From Gnetum montanum (Eukaryota > Streptophyta > Gnetopsida > Gnetales > Gnetaceae), in assembly GCA_015680685.1 (NCBI GenBank), contig MNCI01025089.1, positions 337,997 to 401,996 on the forward strand: 64,000 nucleotides of DNA, in the 5' to 3' direction. The notes beneath the pieces are model-generated. The model saw only the letters and a list, made by a program, of their open reading frames with translations, was not told the DNA's origin and did no database searches. This document shows positions 35,012 to 47,935 of the stretch, in pieces (positions within the stretch are counted from its first letter, which is position 1; the number at the start of each line of letters is the position of its first letter). The position numbers and the translations under genes are program-made.

Positions 35012-35845
35012 TATGGTTTTGGATTTTAGGAAATGACTTTTTCCTTAGAATGGTTATGCATGTTTTTTTGATGATCATTCTTTTAGAAATTAAAGTGTGA
35101 AACATTAGTGCATTGTTAATGCTTCATAAATAATAATTATATTAGTAGTAATGTTTATTTAGTTATCCCATTTTTTCATAATTGTATTTTATTTGTTTCA
35201 TATTTACTTGGATAGGTGGTAGTAATGGAATAAAAGGATCAAGTGGAGATCATAAAGAAAATCTAGAGAATTAAAACTCCTCAATACTTAGAAAAGGAAT
35301 TAATGAAAGAAAACAAGTGGAAAAATAAGAAGGATATGTGACATCCATGCCAACAACTAAAAGGAGAAGAAGAAGAGGAGGAAGAAGAAAGTCAAAGAGA
35401 GCCTATAAAATGTCCATAGGATCTCAAGGAAGATCATCATCACCAAAAATAAAAAGGAAGAAAGCTTCTTCTTCTCTAATTTTGCACTTCTTTCAATTTA
35501 TCTTTTTCATCTTATAGTTCTTTGTTTCATCATGTCCTAAATCCACCTATAGCTCCCTTAAACTAGCTTGAGTAGAAAGTCATTGAGATGAAGCTTTGTA
35601 AAAGGTTGAAAAAGATCATCTTATAATTTTAACATGATAAATACTAGGAGAATTACTAGGGAAACATTCCAATAGGACAAGAAGTAGTCATTGTTTATCT
35701 CAAAGTGGTTAAGGATTAGAATAAATAATAGACTTAAGCAATTTATGCCCACTACAAGTACCTAGAAGAGGAAATTGGTAAGTAAGATTTTGGCAATAAA
35801 AAGAGTGGATAGATTGAAGATTGAAATACTAAGTCCCATTTATTT
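35012..35845. repeat. Copy 1 of duplicated flank X
   Basis: Homologous over its whole length to 47099-47935: TATGGTTTTGGATTTT..., then 'GGATAGGTGGTAGTAATGGA', a Lys/Arg-coding AAGAAG-rich stretch, and 'TAGATTGAAGATTGAA'. It lies inside element C, where the element's own sequence is expected. Many point differences show that the duplication is not recent. Confidence 0.88.
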
Positions 35846-35869
35846 GTTTACTTTGCCTCATATAGCAAG

Positions 35870-38218
35870 TACATGCTTGCCACCTACTTTTCTAATTCTG
35901 ACCATGATCGTCTAGCAGTTAACATTGCTAGGTTTGCATATCAAAGATTGTTGAGCTCCATGTATTTAGTCATCTCTTCAATTTGCAACTCTTTCATGAT
36001 ACTTCTTGCTTTATTATAGGCATCTATCCCATCAATTATGGGTTGTCACACTTCCTTAGCTATTTGGATATGTTTCTTGTCAACTTTTCTTTGTAGGCCA
36101 AGCTAATCTTTGTAATGATCTTTGACTCTCTTAAATTTGAAAGTCTTGTTCTTCTAGGTGGTTATTTTGATTACATATTTTTGGCATAAGATGGGTACTT
36201 TTTCCATGAAGAGATTTATATTCTTTGCTATGAATCTCCTAAGCTTAGTGTTCACCCTGGCTAGTTGCTCCTGCTATTGATGGATAAACTCTTGTAATTG
36301 TTGTTTCTGTGCATCAACATTTCACAGGTGATGAATTTCTAAAGTCAACACCTCATTCTCTTAGTGTGTTTTGACCAAGTCCTTTTGAACTAAATATGAT
36401 TTGGCCCCAACCATAGACTAGTCAAATATGACCAGCACCATCCTTGCCTCAACTTATTTAAGTCTATCCTAAAGCTATTGAAATGTTTCATCTCTTGTTA
36501 CTACAGGGTTGAGGAGTGCGACATCAGTAAAATGGTCCCTTAGTCTAGCAACCTCTATGGTCAAGCATTGGTTTTGTACTTGAGCCATTTCAAGTTTCCT
36601 CTCTAGAATTTTACACTTTACCTTTACTTCAAGTAGCTTCAAATAGGTTATTATGATGTTATCTAGAAAATCAAAGATATCAAACATTAGTTGCCTAGTT
36701 CCCACCAGTTGGTCCAATAATTATTTATGTTGGGATGAACTGAATTTTCTACTAACAATTCTTGTGGACATTTGCACATATATGATCATAGAAAAATCTG
36801 GTACAAGTGTTGTAGGTGCATTAAAAGCTTTAACAATTCTATTAGCCATCATTTCTACTATTTTCTCCTACCCTTGGTGTTGTATCACCAAGACAGTTAT
36901 ACCTTTGCCATCCTCAAAGCATATTGAAAAGGTAGAAACATTCTGAGAGATTTCTAAGTATTGCTATTATTGTGAGAGAGGCATTGTCACCTCTCAAGCA
37001 CTATGATTCAACCTTGCAAGCAACTGCATTCTTTGGGTTGAGATTATTGGCCCACCATCCTCCATCTGGCTGATCATTCAAGAGACTTCATTGAGGTGAC
37101 TCATTGTAGATTAGTACAAAGATGGATCCCCTCCATTGGTCCCTACTCATTACTCTCATTCATGCAAGATCTATTCTTATATTTTGTGTAAAGTCTCAAT
37201 GGCAACATAGTCCTTTGATGTTGTTTCTTGAGTGGTTAGTGAAGGTAGTTGCTCCTCTTCTTTTAATATGGCAAGAGTCTTATCCTTCATCATCTCAGAC
37301 TAAGAGGTGATGGGAGTGTGCTTGAGTGTGTCATTAGTGTAGTGGACTGTCCCTACCCTCTTGTAGCATTTTCTAATTAGACATGGAAATGGTAGGGTTT
37401 TCCTTCTACGTTCATTTTCCTTAACATGATTCTCGATTTGTAGATAGATCAACTATGAAAGATTAATATGGAATTTCTTGCTTAGAGCAACATATGCATG
37501 GGCAATAAGGTTGTCACCTTGCTAGGCCTCATCATCAGATTGAGGTGATAAGCTGCTATCTTAAAGTATATTCACTCTACTAATGTGGGTGTGCCAAACT
37601 CCTTATAGTCAACCCCATAACACTGCTGAGTCCACTCCCTTTCTATCTCAAGGTTTTCTTACATTGAAATTTCTATCAAATGAGTGTTAGAATCAGGTAG
37701 ACTAAGAGCTTATGCAATTACTTCTACAGAATAAGACACTTGAATGCCCTTGATCCTCATAGTGGCTCTTACCTTTTTACTATTATAGAAGAGATATGTC
37801 TTTCCCATGTACCACTCCCCACTAGTAGTGATGATTGACAATATGAAAGAGCCTTGTAGTTGTGTCTTGACTTTTGGGGGAGAATTTTTCAAAAATGCTC
37901 CAAAGTTCAATTCTTGAAGAACTGAGCATTGGATGTCATGAAGCTTAATCATGTCTACGTAGGCTTGTGTTAATGTAACCTAAAGTCTTGGTATTGGCCT
38001 TGGTGCCTCTCCCCTTTTGGATTGTTCTGTAGCAGTGTCTTCTTCTGGAATCTATGAAACCAATTTCACTTTAGGCTCTTCTCGATGAGGTCTTGTTGCA
38101 TGAGTTTCTATTGCCTGCTCCTAAGCTTGTTCTTCTTGGTCCCTCCTGGTTCTAGGTTGTTTGTCCTTTGGTTGTGAGGATCCTCCTTTTTGTGAATGTT
38201 TTGGCTTAGGTACCATTT
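35870..38218 (-). pseudogene. Element C 3' ORF, unknown product, broken and 3'-truncated
   Basis: It begins near 38218 with 'MVPKPKHSQKGGSSQPKDKQ' (basic). The conserved block 'DIQCSVLQELNFGAFLKNS', 'GEWYMGKTYLFYNSKKV' and 'RIKGIQVSYSVEVIA' (37710-37952) aligns with element B. Farther on are 'EFGTPTLVE*IYFKIAAYHL' and helical, charged sequence (36475-36717). The end corresponding to B 9787-10210 has been replaced by flank X. The product is unknown. The resemblance to a plant transposon-associated domain is only a suggestion. Stops are present. Confidence 0.5.
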
Positions 38219-40264
38219 GCAATCACAATATGACCAAGGATTAGCACTTTAATGTGTAACTTGAAACATTGGGAATACCTTATCTCTTTGGATAGTTACA
38301 CTTGGCTAAGTTGTGATCATGGCCCGATTGATTATTTTAATATTATTTTATTATTAATAATTAATTTTAGGCTCATAAGAGTTTGTTGGATAGGTTAAAC
38401 TCTTAAAAATTAATGGTTTAACATTGTTTTATTTATTAACCCTTTAGGGGAGTTCAAAAAATTTTGAAAATAATTTCATTGGAAACCTTAAGGTTTGTGG
38501 CCCCCACGACTAAGAGCTTACCTCTAGTAGCTCTAGGATTGAAGAATAGAGTGATTTGGATAAACGGTGTAAGAGTTATGGGCTCTGGAAAGATGTTGGA
38601 CTCTAAAAACTTGCAATAACTCCTTTCTTATTTTGAAGCAAATGACAAAAATTTTCAAAGTGTTGGGGTGGTATTTATAGAATTTTTGGGCTACATCAAT
38701 GAGGCCTAGTTAATGCAATTGTTGACCATCATTGACTTTGCCAAAATTTGAGAAATATAAGAAGTTTTTCAATGAAGTTGAAGTCAAATGGAAGCCTAAA
38801 AAGGTAAGAACATGATGAAATTATTAGAAGAGTATTTTAATATTAAAAAAATTAAGGAATAAGTGGGTTACAAGATGTGATAAAGAAGAACATCTTAAGG
38901 AGCACACAATTGGATGCATAATGGGAAACATGAAAGATTCTGATTGCAACAATGTATAAAGGTAAGGAACTTAATGAACCAAATCACAAGATATGTAAGT
39001 GGGTCCTCCCCATAGTGGCGCATGCCATTTTGCCCTTGCCTAACCTCAACAAAGAATTCTGTGGGCCCTATAGTTGATTAATGATTACGAAATGTTAAGA
39101 ACTAAACTAGAAGAATTTATTCAAGAATTTCAACACATCAAACTAAGACATTGGACAAAAACATGGACAACTAGTAGTGAAGTGAGTTATGTAGAGCATT
39201 GATAGATGAGGTGTAGAATGGGATCGAAGTCCTAATCATGGTCACATGAAGTCCCTTGTGGAATTTGTGGTTAAATGACTTGATAAAGTTCAACCTTAAT
39301 TTAGACCAAAACTAACCACTTGCAGTGACTTCACTACACCACTTTAGGACCAGTCCATCCCCTTGAGACACAAGAATGCTTCCACATACAACCACCACTC
39401 CTTATTAAAGAAGAGAAGAGTAGCAAGAAGTGAGGAAGGACCCTAGTTAGAGGGGACCTTTAGGCATGGGTACATGTCTTTCTAGTGCTTGTAGCCTATT
39501 TATTTTGTCTAAGGGTTGTGCTTTGAATTCCCATCATGTTTTACTGTTTATTATTTTATTATTATTATAATTTTTATCATGGGAACCACACCATGCAAAG
39601 ACTTATTTAACTTCCCATTATTGGTTGACACAAAATGGTAAGATGTCCATGGAAAGACACATGCACTCAAGTAAGTAGAGAGGCACCAAGAGTAGAGAAT
39701 CCCCTTGAATGCACACCCTTTTCAAATCTTTGAATCTTTCCCAAGCTTGGAAACTACCAAGGTCACTAGTTTGTTAAAGTTTTATTATTAATGAAAATGG
39801 GACCTGGTATTCCCAAAACCAAGAAAGCCATAGAGTTTGTGGATGCGTGGATGTTGTGGACTCACTATCTATTCCATAAAAAAGAAATGAAATCTCAGTT
39901 ATCAACCATAAAAATTCAAAAATAGAAACTAGATATTAGTAAACGAAAACATTAAGCATAAACCACCATTAGCAACAAGTATAGCAGCATTATGTCCTAT
40001 TGGCATAAAACATGTTTATTAACAAAAATTAGGAAATCACACAAAAATAAAGCAAAATATATAAGAAAGTGTAAAATATTTAAGAAAAATTTAAATGTAC
40101 TAACGATGGTGTAAAACAAAAAGTGATATAAAATAGGAAAATGTTTTAAATATAAAAAGATGTAAAATAAACAACTAGAAAAACTAAAAATGTGTAAAAC
40201 AAAAAATAGAAAAACTGAGGAACCACATGTCTAATTAGTATGGATGACGATCTCCCCCATGACT
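38219..40264 (-). other. Element C non-coding region between integrase and 3' ORF
   Basis: About 2 kb with no domain. It shares 'GGCCCCCACGA', 'GTGGGTCCTCCCCATAGTGG' and 'TTTTGTCTAAGGGTTGTGCT' blocks with A and partly with B. It is longer than B's version, which lacks the part equivalent to 39190-39600. It may be the 3' untranslated spacer of the genomic RNA. Confidence 0.55.
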
Positions 40265-41260
40265 AAGTTGGAAAGAGGAGATCTAAAACATTGAGTGTGG
40301 TTATCCATACATTGAGGTATTGATTGCACTAGCTTGCTTAGGCTTGTGGAAAGGCTTTATCTATTGGATGTTGACCAACTGCTTCTTGTTTGGGCTCTCA
40401 GGTTTGTATATGATCATGACCCTAGAAGGAAAGGTTTCATTAATTATATAACGCCCCTCCAACAATGTTTGGAATTTGGTTCATTAAAGTACATGTGTGG
40501 GGTTCTAATAGAGGACCTTATCTCCAAGTTGAAATTTCTCTTTTCATATCCTTAGATCATGCCATTGTTTGTTGAATGCCTTATGCACTTCATTCAAGGA
40601 TAGGCTCACTAATCAATTTTCTTCTAGCACATTTAGGTTGATTAAGCTTTCTTTTGTGCCAAACTTAGGTCAAGGTCTAGGTCATATGCTATTGAGAGTG
40701 TACGAAGCTTAGATTGAATTAGGAGCATTANAGTGCACATGGAATCCCAAACCTATGCATAACATTTTATTTTACAAAGCAAGTAGCATGGATAATGTAC
40801 AGTCGATGATGGCTACTACTTTTACCCATTTGGTATAGTAGTCAATGGTGATAATTATATATTCCTTCCCATTGAATATGGATGTGATGGAATCTATGAA
40901 ATCTATTCCTCGTATGTCAAAGGGTTCTAGTGGTTGAATCCACTATTGAGGATCCTCCCTATGTTCAATCATCCCACTATCTCATTGAAAGTGCTCATAG
41001 GATCAGATAAATTGGTGGACATCCTTGAAGATGGTTGGCCAATAATATCATACCATTAGGATTTTAATGGCCATGCATCTCTCAGCATAGTGGCCCTCTC
41101 AAGGACCCTCATGAGCATCTTGGAGAATGCACAATTGATCAGCAATAGGTACACACCAATGAACCAGGCCATTGGTGCACATGTTGTAGAGGTGTTTGTT
41201 GATTTCCATGAATCCTTTAGCCTAATAAATAAACTATTGTTTCTTTTTGTAGTCTAGACC
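40265..41260 (-). pseudogene. Element C integrase, broken and gapped
   Basis: 'EPFDIRGIDFIDSI', 'FNGKEYIIITIDYYTKWVKV' give the core with both D of the D-D-E catalytic set visible (GIDF; TIDYYTKW). The N at 40731 cuts the core, and about 280 bp present in B (13630-13900) are missing there. C-terminal sequence resumes at 40265-40730. Stops are present. Confidence 0.72.
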
Positions 41261-41289
41261 TTATGACATCTCCTGAGTGAGAAGATGCG

Positions 41290-41725
41290 GATGCCATCAT
41301 ATCATTTTGGTTCATCAAGCACTTGTTCATTTATTGAGCTTATAAAGAGAAGTTCCTTAGAAAATTGGTTAGAGAGTAGGCTCTCCTCCTCTTTGTGATG
41401 CCATCGTAACTAAGACAAAGAATTAGCAATCACATTTTTAGTCTATTTTTGATCTACCATTGGAAGATCAAACTCCTACAAGATTACTAGCCATCATATA
41501 ATATGGGATCTTACTGTTGGCTTATTCATGAGGAAGTGAATGACACTATGATCAGTGTGCATAAACACTTTACATCCAAGCACATAGTGCTTGAACTTTT
41601 CCAAAGCATACACCACCACCATTAGTTCTTTCTTCATTGTACTGTAATTTAGCTATGTACGCACAATGCTTTACTTTGAGTAGTGGATATAATATGGACA
41701 TTTTTAGTTATCCAACTATGTAAGC
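41290..41725 (-). pseudogene. Element C RNase H, broken
   Basis: 'ALEKFKHYVLGCKVFMHTDH' and 'VIHFLMNKP', followed by 'EFDLPMVDQK', match the Ty3/gypsy RNase H pattern with the TDH motif intact. Stops are scattered. Confidence 0.75.
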
Positions 41726-42720
41726 ACAACTCCCAAGGCATAGTTAGATGCATCTATCATTATATGGAATAGTTTGAACCAATCAGGTGCTCATAGAATT
41801 GGAGTCTCTACAAATTTCTACTTGAGGCTTTAGATACATTTTCAAATTCCTTGGTCCTTATGAATGAAGCATCTTTCTTTGTTAGCTCAACCAACAATTT
41901 TGTGAAGTTATAAAAATTCTTTATAAATCACTAGTAGTAGCTAGTGTGTCTAGGGAATGATTGAACATCTTTGACAATTTTTGGTTGGTGAGTTATTCCT
42001 TGGATGACCCTTATCTTTTCAGGGTCTACCTCGATCCCTACCTAAGAAATTCTATGCCCCAGTACAATGCCTTCTTAGATCATCATATGGATCTTCTACT
42101 AATTGAGCTAAAGATTTATCTCCACATACATTTTAGTACTTGCTCTAGGAAATCCAAGGCTTGCTCTAATATAGCATCATAAGTGGAAAAATCATCCATA
42201 AAGACTTCCACTCCACCACCTATTTCCTACTGAAAGATGCTTATGACCAAACATTGAAATCTTGCTAGAGCATTACATAGATCAAAATGCATATTTTGAT
42301 ATGCAAAATTTTCCTAGGAACTTGTGAATGTAGTTTTGGACTAATCCTTTCTTGTAATCTAGGTTTGGTTATAGCCACTATAACCATCTAGAAAACTATA
42401 ATAGCAATGCCCAAATATAGTATCTAATACTTACTCTAGAAATGGCAATGGAAAGTGATCTTTGAATGTTATCATATTTAACAACCAAAATTCAATAAAA
42501 ACCCTCCACTTACCATCTTTATTTGGTACAATTACAAGTGGGCTAACCCACTCACTATCCACAATAGGATAGATAAATCTTGCCTTGAGGAGTTGCTCAA
42601 TTTTCTCTTTAACGATCTACTTCAATTTGGGATTCAACTACCACTGTAGTTGCCTTTTTGGCTTCATGGCCAAACCAATGTGGATACAATGTTAACATAT
42701 CCTAGGATCAATCCCTGTGA
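41726..42720 (-). pseudogene. Element C reverse transcriptase, catalytic F-M-D-D retained, frame broken
   Basis: The minus strand at 42191-42202 encodes F-M-D-D within 'GGGVEVFMDDFSTYDAILEQ', which matches V(F/Y)(M/V)DDFSVYG..F. Upstream blocks corresponding to 'KKDG...DF..LN' and 'FPLP' are present near 42430-42560 but eroded. Downstream there is a thumb/connection-like region near 41830-42100. Stops and shifts prevent function, but this is the best preserved RT core of the family here. Confidence 0.78.
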
Positions 42721-43059
42721 GTTCAGGATATGGCCAAGAAAAGGTTGTTGGCCATTTGTTGATAATCCTCAACAACATCTGTTTTTATTTAGGAGTAAGA
42801 TTAGCATTGCTTATTACTAGTTTGCCATTTTTCAAAAATGCATACTCCATGCCAATAGGTAGAGTTTTAAAATATAAGGGTTCTTGTTTGAAATAGTAAG
42901 GATTTCCATCTCTTCCCAATAGGTACCATCATTTACATAATCAAAGAGTTGGTGGTGGACTTGCTGAAGTTTATCTATGCCTTTAACATAGGCATATGTT
43001 GAGCTCTCAGTAGGTTCCATGTAAAGTGTGCTACTTCCTAGATTAGCTATCATTCACTG

Positions 43060-43640
43060 GGTGTCGTCCTATTTTGTGGGTGCTGCATATAGGCACCTTT
43101 GAATTTTACACTGATCTAAATAATGTCTGCATGCTTTTGTGATATGCTCTTGACAAACTAGAGTTTTTGTACATAGTTGCACCCATTATTTCTATACGCA
43201 ATGCATGGAAATCTCTTCTTCTTAATTTTTCCAAATTCATTTTCCTTCAAAATTTCCAAGGAGATATCTTTGATGTCCATTTGTGCATCAATAGTGCTCA
43301 ACCATGCCCTCCATAATGATTGGAAACTCTTCCTTGTAGTTGTTAACCTTGATCACCAAAAAATTAGCAGGATAAGACGAATCAAAAATAGTGATCATAA
43401 TATCTTCTATTAGTCCTAATGGAATAGTGATAGATTGGTCAACTAATTCTAGATAGATATTGCTCTTCTTAAGAGGCGACAGGTTCCATGCTTTGTACAT
43501 GTCATGAAAAATTAGATTGACACTGAAACCTAAATTAAGAAGACTCATACATGGCTCATGTCTAGTGATCTATAAGTAAATGAGAGGACTTCTAGGATCA
43601 AATATTTTCCTAAGAAGGTTTCCAACCTTGATCTAATCAA
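43060..43640 (-). pseudogene. Element C aspartic protease, broken
   Basis: 'MSLLNLGFSVNLIFHDMYKAW' in the piece at 43288-43548 stands where L-L-D-S-G is expected; the catalytic D is N and S is L. Next are 'SNIYLELVDQSITIPLGLIE' and 'NFLVIKVNNYKEEFPIIMEG'. Its order between gag and RT matches A and B. Confidence 0.72.
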
Positions 43641-46112
43641 ATATAACATGGGTTAACATGATAGTGTAGATCTTAAGAGGCATTTGATTTAAAGGACTCT
43701 TGAAAGGATTTGATGTAGAGGATGATGGAGAGATAGGGTGACTAGCTACATTAGTTTATGAGTAACTAGGAGGATTTTTGGGTTAGAAGAATGGTCATTT
43801 TTGAGATCTAGATTCTAAACAACTCAATTGGAAAGTTGACTGTAAGTTAACAGTCCTAGTAGCATTACATTGTTATGGATGTGATGGAATTTCAACCTAC
43901 ATAGATGGTGTAGGAGGTAATTGGGTTGAGGGTGGAGGAGAATTTGCTAAATGATGAAAAGGGTGATATGGGTATGAGGTTTTCCCTCTAGTAGATGAAG
44001 AATAAGTTATGTGATACTTTGGATGGTAGTAGTAGTGCTAAAAAGAAGTGTGACTAGAAGAGTAATGTGGGGACATTGGTTGCTGAACATAGTATCCTTA
44101 TGGATCTAGTTACATATAGGGGTACTACTACCCTGATGGTGGCATCCCCCATGACTATGGGTGTTGCCACTATTGTTACTACTCATATGGTTGTAGTGGT
44201 GCTCCACTTGGATAATAAGATTATTGTTGTTGGTGGAACTACCTTGGATTGCCTTGAGGATAAGGAAAACTTTTGGGTTCTTGGCTTCTTTCCAATCTAG
44301 GATTCAACACATACACCATAAATTCCTACATGTGTGACACAATAGGACAACATCCTTTGAGATGTTCATCTTAACAAATGTCATATTCACCATCATCATC
44401 TGATTTTGTCTCCACAACTTCTTCTACTATAGTGGCTTTGCCCTCAACCCTTTGGTAGGCATGGTCAACTTCTTTCCACCTCTACGGTCATGATCACTAC
44501 TTTACTCTCTTGATTCTTCAATGATTTTTAAAGTAGTTTGGAATTTTTTATCCAACGAATCCCACATTTTATCTACCTTGGCCAAAATTTTAGAAGTAGA
44601 TTTTTGGATTGGCAATGTCTTTATGTTCACCACCTTATCAAGTGATGATTCCTCCTCACTATCACAAAATTTAACTTTCTTCTTTCTAATGGAAGGATCC
44701 CTATTATATTCTTCAACACTTTCCTATTTTCTAAACCCCCTTTCTTCTTTTGCTACCTACTTGATTAAACTTTAAATCTAATGAGCTCTAAGTTTTAATA
44801 GTCTCCCTTGGACATAGACCTCAAGAGTTCTTATTTCTAATCTAAGTCCATCTATGATATGACAAAGTTGTTCTTGCTAAGAATAACCATGGCCAGAGCA
44901 TCAGTGTATGAGAGAATAGTATATCATGACAACATCCAAGGTTTCATAGTTTTCTTGCTTCCATCATTGGATTTGCCTTCTTAGATTAGACACTATGGAG
45001 TATGTTTGTTACTTATCATTAAATAACTCTAATATTATACTCCACCTACAGATGGATTCCAGCTCCAAGGATTGGTACTAGCTTTATAGTTTCTTAATGA
45101 GTGTCCTAGGAAATAACTTTAATTTTTGTTAATCATTTTCAATATTTTGTAAAACACAAGCATCATGAAAATCTTAAAGATGTGTTCATGGATCAGAGTT
45201 ATATCCCCCTTCAAATCTAGGGATATTGTTCATATCAAGCCATCTAATCCAACTATCTTTCACATGCCTTGTTGGAATTTTTATAGCCTTTGTAATATTT
45301 AGCATAGCTCAAGTTGCCAGCAAAGGCTCATCATCATCATTATTTTGATGATGCTAATGATGTCCTCTGCTACTCCTTCACTCATGGTGGGCTTAGCAAT
45401 CATCATTATTTTCTCACTATTCACCTTCATCACAATTGTTCTTCCTATGGCATTTGTCAAAACCAAAAGATAAAGAAAAAGATGTAGATGAATATGGTAA
45501 AGAGGAAGGAGAACTACCACCATCATGGTGTCTACCAACTCCTTGACGATTGTCACAGACATATTTGTCAGGTTTCTTATCATTTCGATGCTTGTTTGAG
45601 CTCCTAGCTTAACTTCCAATTTTACCTGAATCTTGATTATTGATAGTGGATAATAGATTCAAGGTTGCACCCCCATCACCAATAACAAGGGGTTGAGAAT
45701 CTTCATGTTTAGAACCTTTAGAAAGAGGATTCTCATTTTCATTTTGGTTAAGTAGGAATAAAGGATTAGTGAATCATTTTCCTTTCATAATCTCATTGTG
45801 CTTATCTTGGTGTCGATCTCTTCTGTGTTATGTTTTAGTGGGATGATATTCCTAGTAGTCATAATCATGCACCACATACTCATCTTAAACATCTTGGATG
45901 CCCAACCTCCTAATAGTTTGGAGCAGCATCCTAAGCACAGATCGATTGAGAGGCATTATAATTTTGTCTTCCATATCTCACCATCATAGTTGTTCATCTT
46001 GATGTAAGATGAAGGTGAAGTCAAGCACATAATCATATGGATGAGTATACACCACCTTTTATTCTTTAGGCATTGGTAGTTTAGTATCATCACATCTATG
46101 AAAAGAAAACAT
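43641..46112 (-). pseudogene. Element C gag, broken
   Basis: The ATG at 46112 gives MFSFHRCDD, diverged from MSSSH. The capsid core is at about 44985-45305: 'LDMNNIPRFEGGYNSDP', 'QKLKLFPRTLIKKL*SWYQ' and 'SICRWSIILELFNDK'. A Cys/His-type segment similar to A's is at about 44300-44400 ('LKGCCPIVSHM'). Stops are frequent. Confidence 0.72.
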
Positions 46113-46240
46113 TCTGCAGTACAAATAAGATATCAATGTGCTTATATTTATTTTGAAAATGATTTTGACCTTAGGATTTGTCAAATGATGTTAATGATGT
46201 TCACTAAACCTAGATAGTGCACATTTCAACAAAATAAAGT

Positions 46241-46258
46241 TATTGAAAATGATGCCAA
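46241..46258 (-). promoter_or_regulatory. Primer-binding site of element C
   Basis: TTGGCATCATTTTCAATA on the minus strand, directly after the 5' LTR. It has CA where A and B have TG at two places, the pattern expected when one CpG decays on opposite strands. Confidence 0.5.
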
Positions 46259-47098
46259 TGATGAGCCGTGAGTACCCCTACGCTCAACCATACAAATCAC
46301 TAAGTGTTCACGTGCAATTTGGTCAAATTCTATGGACTTTTTATCTTTCTACACACTAGCCTCTAGGAAGTGAACTTGCCCTAATAGTCATTCGTTGTCT
46401 TCCCAATTACACTTGTGATGTACAAAGGTATGGTTAAGTGTAATTGAGGCATATGATTTTTATTATTTTTTGTTTTATATTCTAGGTTCTTAAAATAATG
46501 AAATGAAATAATTTAATTGCTAATTTAATCTAACTAATTAATTAATCTCTAACTAATCCTAACATATGTATCTGGTCCCACATTCTGTACACATCTTGAA
46601 CATGTATAATATTGCTGAGTTACCAAACATGCTTGAAGTGGTCATGCTTATGTCCTTACTTAATTGCTATTTAACCTAGCTAGCTTAGTTTAGCTGAATT
46701 AACTTTATTATTTGAAAGCATTGACTAAAAGTGCATAAAACATTAAATGCATGAATAAAACATTTAATATAGCCAAAGTGCTACAAGGTTTATTAGAAAG
46801 CTTGTCTTTATTTCCACACACACTGTCGTGCTCAAGTACAATAGTGCTTGAATAAAGATCCATATACTCAATAACTCTTGCTACGGGCACTTGTGAAATA
46901 TTCTAACTTTAGAGAAAAGAAATTGCAAGAGCTATACTACTCTATGATAAGACCTATTGCCTAAATATAGTGGAAGAGCATGTATTTATGGGCAAAAACT
47001 GATACTACATTGATGATGCCACATCAATGCATCAAATCATGCATTGACGAGGCCTAATCAATGGGGCCTAGTCGAGGCAGCCAATCCATAATTCATCA
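46259..47098 (-). repeat. Right (5') LTR of element C
   Basis: 840 bp, TGATGAGCCGTGAGTACC to TAATTCATCA, followed by the AATGG target duplication. A minus-strand TATA-like box (CATAAATACA, complement of about 46982-46991) is present. Confidence 0.87.
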
Positions 47099-47935
47099 AA
47101 TGGTTTTGGATTCTCGGACATGGCTTTTTTCATAGAATGGTTATGCATGTTTTTTCTTTATGATCATACTTTTAGAAATTAAAGTGTGAAACGTTAGTGC
47201 ATTGTTAATGTTTCATAAATAATAATGATATTAGTAGTAATGTTTATTTAGTTACAATATTTGCATAATTGTATTTGATTTTTTTTATCTTTACTTGGAT
47301 AGGTGGTAGTAATGGAGTGGAAGGAGCAAGTGGAAATAATCAAGAAAATCTAGGGAATTAAAACGCCTCAATACTTGGCAAAGGAACTATGAAAGAAATT
47401 AAGGTCAAAAAAGAAGGAGGACATGTGACATCCATTCCAACAAATAAAAGAAGAAGAGGAAGAATAAGAAGAATAAAGTCAAAGAGAGCTTATAAAATTC
47501 CCATAGGATCTCAAGGAAGATCATCATCTCCAAAAAGAAAAAGGAAGAAAGGTTATTCTTCTCTAATTTTTCACTTCTTTCACTTTATCTTTTTCATCTT
47601 ATATTTCTTTGTTTCATCACGTCCTAAATCCACCTACAGCTTCCTTAAACTAGCTTGAGTAGAATGTCATTGAGATGAAGCTTTGTAAAAGGTTGAAAAA
47701 CATCACCTTATAATTTTAACATGATAAATACTAGGAGAAGGACTAGGAAAACATTCTAGTAGAACAAGAAGTAGTCATTGTTAATCTCAAAGAGCTTAAG
47801 GATCAAAGTAAATAATAAACTTAAGCCATTTATGCCCACTGCAAGTACCTAGAGGAAGAAATTAGTAAGTAAGATTTTGGCAATACAAATAGTGGATAGA
47901 TTGAAGATTGAACTACTAAGTTTCCTTTATTTTTT
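47099..47935. repeat. Copy 2 of duplicated flank X
   Basis: Homologous to 35012-35845. It contains a plus-strand frame (47389-47658) whose first half is very basic ('NKRRRGRIRRIKSKRAYK', 'SSSPKRKRKKG'). The other copy is interrupted in that frame. I do not recognise the frame and would not call it a gene. Confidence 0.85.

Larger units (their letters stand above)
34111..47098 (-). mobile_element. Element C: Athila-like retrotransposon, rearranged at its left end
   Basis: LTRs are at 34111-35011 and 46259-47098. The 5-mers AATGG at 34106-34110 and 47099-47103 form a perfect target duplication. Inside, on the minus strand, are gag, protease, RT (catalytic box intact), RNase H, integrase, a non-coding stretch and the 3' ORF. 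Unlike B, the left LTR is followed not by the normal internal sequence but by 834 bp (35012-35845) homologous to the DNA flanking the right LTR (47099-47935). The normal interior resumes near 35870, part-way into the 3' ORF. An N at 40731 hides about 280 bp relative to B. Confidence 0.85.
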
